From an uncultured Erysipelotrichaceae bacterium (GTDB lineage Bacteria; Bacillota_I; Bacilli_A; Erysipelotrichales; Erysipelotrichaceae), in NCBI GenBank assembly GCA_902795525.1, contig CADBLN010000103.1, forward strand, positions 1 to 11,278: a stretch of 11,278 nt of DNA, written 5' to 3'. The notes beneath the pieces are model-generated. The model searched no databases. It was not told the origin of the DNA and worked only from the letters and a program-made list of their open reading frames with translations. Of the stretch, positions 7,954 to 11,278 are shown one piece after another (the stretch's first letter is position 1; every line of letters starts with the position of its first letter). A program made the position numbers and the translations under genes.

Positions 7954-7979
7954 TATAAACACGAAAGGAGTGATTGCAA
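7952..7979 (-). promoter_or_regulatory. Probable promoter of the GNAT-uvrA-hprK-lgt-trxB operon
   Basis: On the minus strand, TTGCAA (7979 to 7974; 4 of 6 to the sigma-A -35) and a perfect TATAAT (7957 to 7952) are separated by 16 bases. Transcription would start near 7945, giving a leader of about 36 bases to the ATG at 7909. The -35 covers the start codon of the divergent XpaC-like gene. This is a consensus match in AT-rich DNA and is untested. Confidence 0.5.
7964..7970 (+). promoter_or_regulatory. Ribosome binding site of the XpaC-like gene
   Basis: AAAGGAG lies 8 bases before the ATG at 7979. It selects that ATG over an in-frame GTG at 7970, whose first base belongs to the binding site itself. 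Confidence 0.8.
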
Positions 7980-8956
7980 TGATTACACTGTTCGTTTTGA
8001 TGTCACTGTTCGTTGCTTTTGCGTCAGTCTTTGCAGGCCTAGCATCAGCGAGCATTAGCATCTTGACTTCAATTGTACCTGACTTGTTTATTTTTTATTT
8101 CATGGTCAGATTTATTAAGTCAATTATTGACAAAAACAAAACCAAAGCTAAGAAAATGTCTAAAACCAGCAATGTAGAAGAAGCAAAGATTCTCAAGAAT
8201 ATGAGAACTTATTTTAAGAATGACGCTAGATTGTATTTTGATGATGAAACATACATCACTCCAAGCGATCCAGAAAACATTAATTTTGAAACTTTAAACC
8301 TCTATATGCGTGATGAATATATTTCATCCCTTGCTGATTATAAAACTGCTTTCCCTAATTCTTACAATACTTTCATTGATATGGTTGGGGATTATGTAAA
8401 GCGCAGTAAGTTCACTAAAAAAGAAACAGCAACTCCAATTGTTAACGAACCACAAACTAAAACAAACACAAAATCAGAAACAACCTATTCTTCCACAAAA
8501 GATGCTGCTTATTATATTGATAAGTTAAACGAATTGAATAACACTATTGAGGAAGAACACATTACAACTGATCTTCAAGAGACTGTACTATACTTATCTC
8601 AAATTAAGAAAATTGAAGATACCTTTCCTAAATGCAAAACCAAAACAACAAAGCTTTACCAATATTATCTGCCAATGCTGGTAGATATCTTGGAAAACTA
8701 TAAGCGTTTAAGCATTAATGCAACATTACATAAAGAGTTCAAAGAAAACGAAGATCGTCTATTGAAGACCTTGGTTCTTATTAATAGTGCTCTTAACACC
8801 TTAACTCAAAGTTTATGTGATGAATATTATATTGAAATGTCTGCAGATATGAAAACTTTGGAAACACTTTTAAGAAAAGATGGTTTAACTGCTGATGAAA
8901 TGACATTTGAAAACTACAAGAATAGGGAAAGCGGGGTGACATCTAATGGCAACTAG
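7979..8956 (+). CDS. XpaC-like membrane-anchored protein (5-bromo-4-chloroindolyl phosphate hydrolysis family)
   Basis: From the ATG at 7979 the product has 325 residues. Two adjacent hydrophobic segments (about 2-22 and 26-43) form a short membrane hairpin, followed by a basic stretch, so the remainder should be cytosolic. The C-terminal third resembles the XpaC family (PF10112): YYLPMLVDILENY (229-241), a helix around ETLVLIN-type heptads, then DMKTLETLLRKDGL (290-303). Residues about 66-140 form a separate region I do not recognise, joined to the XpaC part by a Ser/Thr/Lys-rich linker (146-175). The family's biochemical role is poorly known; XpaC is usually next to the toxic-anion-resistance protein TelA, which is absent here. 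The stop overlaps the next gene by 11 bases, indicating coupled synthesis. The family call is by eye. Confidence 0.72.
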   Translation: MITLFVLMSLFVAFASVFAGLASASISILTSIVPDLFIFYFMVRFIKSIIDKNKTKAKKMSKTSNVEEAKILKNMRTYFKNDARLYFDDETYITPSDPENINFETLNLYMRDEYISSLADYKTAFPNSYNTFIDMVGDYVKRSKFTKKETATPIVNEPQTKTNTKSETTYSSTKDAAYYIDKLNELNNTIEEEHITTDLQETVLYLSQIKKIEDTFPKCKTKTTKLYQYYLPMLVDILENYKRLSINATLHKEFKENEDRLLKTLVLINSALNTLTQSLCDEYYIEMSADMKTLETLLRKDGLTADEMTFENYKNRESGVTSNGN

Positions 8957-9485
8957 GAAAAACAATTCTTATAACAATGACCCACTAGATGAATTACTTG
9001 ATAAATTAAATTCAGGCAATTTTACCGACCAATCAATTCATGAGTTTTCAGAAGTCATCAATGATACTGTAAAATCATATCGTCAAACTAAAACTACTAG
9101 AGGTAAAAACTACCAAAGAACTACCTATTCAACAGTCAAGCCAACAATCAAAGCCAATGTTGAAACCGCTAGTTATAATAGCCGATATGAACAAATCATG
9201 GCTTGTTTAGAAAACATTTCATATGTTGGATATGGTAACGAGAAAAAGGAAGGCTACCAAGGTGCCATCAATCGTTACCACGAATTAGTTAAAGAAAGTC
9301 CAAGTGATTTAAGAAAACTTGAAATTGATATAAATGATGATATCAATACCTGCCAGTCAAAAATGCGTAGCAGCACCCTTGATGCTTATACTCAAGGCTA
9401 TTACGATGCTTTGCTGATGATTAAGAAGATTTTCTTTAATTCAAAACTTGCAAGACTAAGAGAGTTATCAAACAAGCTTAAATAG
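8946..9485 (+). CDS. Uncharacterised protein between XpaC-like and AAA+ genes
   Basis: I do not recognise this 179-residue protein. It has no membrane segment or signal peptide. An acidic helical start (DPLDELLDKLNSG, 12-24) is followed by a basic, Thr/Tyr-rich, probably flexible stretch (43-69). A mainly helical C-terminal half follows (about 78-179), containing YEQIMACLENI and a final basic helix LARLRELSNKLK (168-179). It is rich in Asn, Tyr, Ser and Thr. The start overlaps the XpaC-like gene by 11 bases and has GCGGGGTGA (8931-8939), a fair Shine-Dalgarno match. The AAA+ gene starts 8 bases after its stop, with its binding site overlapping the stop. Its place suggests an adaptor or subunit of the same complex; this is inference only. 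Confidence 0.8.
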   Translation: MATRKNNSYNNDPLDELLDKLNSGNFTDQSIHEFSEVINDTVKSYRQTKTTRGKNYQRTTYSTVKPTIKANVETASYNSRYEQIMACLENISYVGYGNEKKEGYQGAINRYHELVKESPSDLRKLEIDINDDINTCQSKMRSSTLDAYTQGYYDALLMIKKIFFNSKLARLRELSNKLK

Positions 9486-9493
9486 GAGTTAAA

Positions 9494-11278
9494 ATGACGA
9501 ATCGTAAAAACGAAAAAGATGAATTAATGGAGAAAGTCTTTGGCAAAAACGCTCCTAATAGAAGCATCAGTCAAGAAGACATCGACATTCTAAAAAATAA
9601 TCCATTAGATAATGCTGATCTTTCTCCTGAATGGCAATCAATTCAGGAAAACAGCAAAAAACTTCAAGAACAAACTCAAGCTATCCTTGATAAGTTTACT
9701 GATGCTGATTTTGAACAATTAAAAACAGAATTGAGAAAAGACTTTGGTGATAGTTTGCCAATTGAACAACAAGCTGAATTAACTATAATTCATGCTCAAG
9801 AAGAATTAAGCAAACAATTCACCAAAATTGAAGAAGAAATAAATAAGATTGTCTTATCCCAAAAAGACTATGTTCATTCTTTAGTAACTGCTTTTAGAAG
9901 ACCTACTGTTATGGGCTTACAAAATAGCGGACTTAAAGGATGCATTTTAGTCGTTGGTCAAAAGGCAACTGGCCGTCACAGTTCTATCAATTTAATTACA
10001 AAACTTCTTGCAGAAGAAAACATAATAAACATTGGCGAGATTGGAACCATAGATTTAGTCAGTTACAAAGGAAAGGAAGACGAAAACAATTTTTTCCAAG
10101 ACTTATACACTGCAAGCAATAAGTCCCAAGTGATTGTCTTTGACTCAATTGAAAACATTGCCGCAAGCTATCTTCCTTACATTGTCGAAATGGTCAGTGA
10201 AGGACAGCTCACTTTAAGCAAACGCTATACCTTGAAAGAACGCCAATTAGTGGAAACCCAAACTACTTTAGCCAAGGATACCATCAAAACCATTGGATTT
10301 AAAGGTAAGTATTTAATCTTCATCAGTTCCAAGGATACCGACAAACTATTGGAAGTGGTGGGAACTAACTTTATCAACAATATGTCTGATGTCATTAAAA
10401 CCAATAAAATAACCAAAGAGGACTTATTGCTGATATATCCTGTAAAAGCTCAGGAATTCATTACCAAATGCCTTAATAATCTCAATGTTTCCTTGAATGT
10501 TGATGATACTATCAAGGATTATTTAACAGTAAATTATTTGGAACGAGAAAATGTGGCATATTTGAATAATTTCTTTGACAAAACATATGAAGCATTGGCA
10601 CAATACAAACTTCAAAACATCAATAGTCAGACTACGTATCTAACCATGAAGTATGAGGACAGTCAAATAAAATTCATTAGTGAAGACTTAAGTACTAACA
10701 TGGAAGATTATTTACCAAAAATCTTGGAAGATGCCAAAGAAGAGATTAAGAAAGAATTAGATAATCTTGTTGGATTAGATGAAATCAAACAATATGTCTT
10801 ATCTCTAGAAGATTTCTATGAGGCTCAAAAGATCAGAGAAAAGCAGGGTTTAAAAACTACTGAAGTCAGCAAACACATGATTTTTACTGGTAATCCTGGA
10901 ACTGGAAAAACAACCATAGCTAGATTAATTGCGAAATATTTAAAAGCTATCGGGGTTTTGAGCAATGGTCAATTAATCGAGGTTTCTAGAAATGATTTGG
11001 TTGGCAAGTATCTAGGACATACTGCACCTCAAACCATGCAAGTAATCAAGTCTGCTTTAGGTGGCATATTGTTCATTGATGAAGCTTATTCCCTTTATCG
11101 TGGTAGCAATGATTCTTTCGGCTTAGAAGCTATTGATACCTTGGTTAAAGCCATGGAAGACAATAGGGATGATTTAATTGTGATTTTAGCTGGGTATACA
11201 AAAGAAATGAAAGAATTCTTAGAATCTAACTCAGGTTTAGCCTCTCGCTTCCCAAATCAAATTGAATTCCCTGACTAT
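9494..11278 (+). CDS. Two-domain AAA+ protein: degenerate ClpB-D2-like domain plus CbbX/SpoVK-like ATPase, 3' truncated
   Basis: The frame is open from ATG 9494 (AGGAG at 9484-9488, 5 bases upstream) to the window end, 595 residues so far. Residues 1-115 are charged and helical, with a likely short coiled coil near 95-117. Residues 118 to about 375 align by eye with the second ATPase domain of ClpA/ClpB, but its catalytic sites are altered. Walker A is GQKATGRHS (155-163), with Arg161 for Lys. Walker B is VIVFDSIE (213-220), with Ser218 for Glu. Sensor 1 has Ser279 for Asn, and the arginine-finger motif reads FINNM, with Asn296 for Arg. From about 418 a CbbX/SpoVK-like domain looks intact: GNPGTGKT (466-473), pore loop YLGHTAPQT (506-514), LFIDEAYSL with Asp529/Glu530, LAGYTKEM, and arginine-finger LASRFPN with Arg585. 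CbbX-type ATPases remodel protein partners by threading. The partner here is unknown. Confidence 0.9.
   Translation, partial: MTNRKNEKDELMEKVFGKNAPNRSISQEDIDILKNNPLDNADLSPEWQSIQENSKKLQEQTQAILDKFTDADFEQLKTELRKDFGDSLPIEQQAELTIIHAQEELSKQFTKIEEEINKIVLSQKDYVHSLVTAFRRPTVMGLQNSGLKGCILVVGQKATGRHSSINLITKLLAEENIINIGEIGTIDLVSYKGKEDENNFFQDLYTASNKSQVIVFDSIENIAASYLPYIVEMVSEGQLTLSKRYTLKERQLVETQTTLAKDTIKTIGFKGKYLIFISSKDTDKLLEVVGTNFINNMSDVIKTNKITKEDLLLIYPVKAQEFITKCLNNLNVSLNVDDTIKDYLTVNYLERENVAYLNNFFDKTYEALAQYKLQNINSQTTYLTMKYEDSQIKFISEDLSTNMEDYLPKILEDAKEEIKKELDNLVGLDEIKQYVLSLEDFYEAQKIREKQGLKTTEVSKHMIFTGNPGTGKTTIARLIAKYLKAIGVLSNGQLIEVSRNDLVGKYLGHTAPQTMQVIKSALGGILFIDEAYSLYRGSNDSFGLEAIDTLVKAMEDNRDDLIVILAGYTKEMKEFLESNSGLASRFPNQIEFPDY

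Noticed and set aside
7970..7978. GTG at 7970 as start of the XpaC-like gene
   Set aside because: Its first base belongs to the ribosome binding site AAAGGAG; the ATG at 7979 has proper 8-base spacing.
9938..10330. Sequencing error or pseudogene as the cause of the altered ATPase motifs
   Set aside because: The frame is uninterrupted, all four catalytic positions are substituted by simple codon changes, and flanking fold features persist, which fits an evolved inactive domain better than decay.
9940..10416. Small frames at 9940-10122 (+) and 10225-10416 (-)
   Set aside because: Both lie inside the AAA+ gene in other frames and have no start signals of their own.
1..11278. CRISPR arrays, tRNA or rRNA genes, riboswitches
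   Set aside because: The window is almost fully coding; no regular repeat-spacer pattern, cloverleaf or rRNA segment was seen, and the intergenic gaps are too short for a riboswitch.

Overview
The window looks like chromosomal DNA from a low-G+C Gram-positive bacterium (Bacillota, possibly an Erysipelotrichia- or Mollicutes-related lineage; this is inferred from gene content and AT-richness only). HPr kinase/phosphorylase beside lgt and a PpaX-like phosphatase is a Bacillota arrangement. Tryptophan is encoded by TGG and uvrA ends in TGA with the next gene starting in a 4-base overlap, so the standard bacterial code (table 11) fits and the mycoplasma code does not.

Layout. Positions 1-899 (+) are the right-hand part of an IS3-family insertion sequence: the C-terminal 290 residues of the OrfB DDE transposase and a right terminal repeat. 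Positions 914-7909 (-) are a compact, probably single-transcript housekeeping operon, read from 7909 down to 914: GNAT acetyltransferase, uvrA, hprK, an lgt-phosphatase fusion, trxB and a GtrA-family membrane protein. The genes overlap or lie 1-9 bases apart. Positions 7979-11278 (+) start a divergent three-gene cassette: an XpaC-like membrane-anchored protein, an unrecognised 179-residue protein, and a large AAA+ protein cut by the window end. The two transcription units are separated by 69 bases with promoter-like sequences for both directions overlapping in a perfect 12-bp palindrome.

Function. In the minus-strand operon, HprK (phosphorylates HPr at Ser and removes the phosphate by phosphorolysis, giving pyrophosphate) lies next to a phosphatase of the type that clears pyrophosphate. 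In Bacillus subtilis lgt and ppaX are separate neighbouring genes; here they form one 484-residue reading frame, so the phosphatase would be tethered to the inner face of the membrane.

The most unusual part is the divergent cassette. The AAA+ protein joins a ClpB-D2-like domain that has lost its Walker A lysine, Walker B glutamate, sensor-1 asparagine and arginine finger to an apparently intact CbbX/SpoVK-type ATPase module. Together with a membrane-anchored XpaC-like partner and a small unknown protein, it looks like an uncharacterised membrane-associated remodelling system. Its function cannot be read from the sequence.
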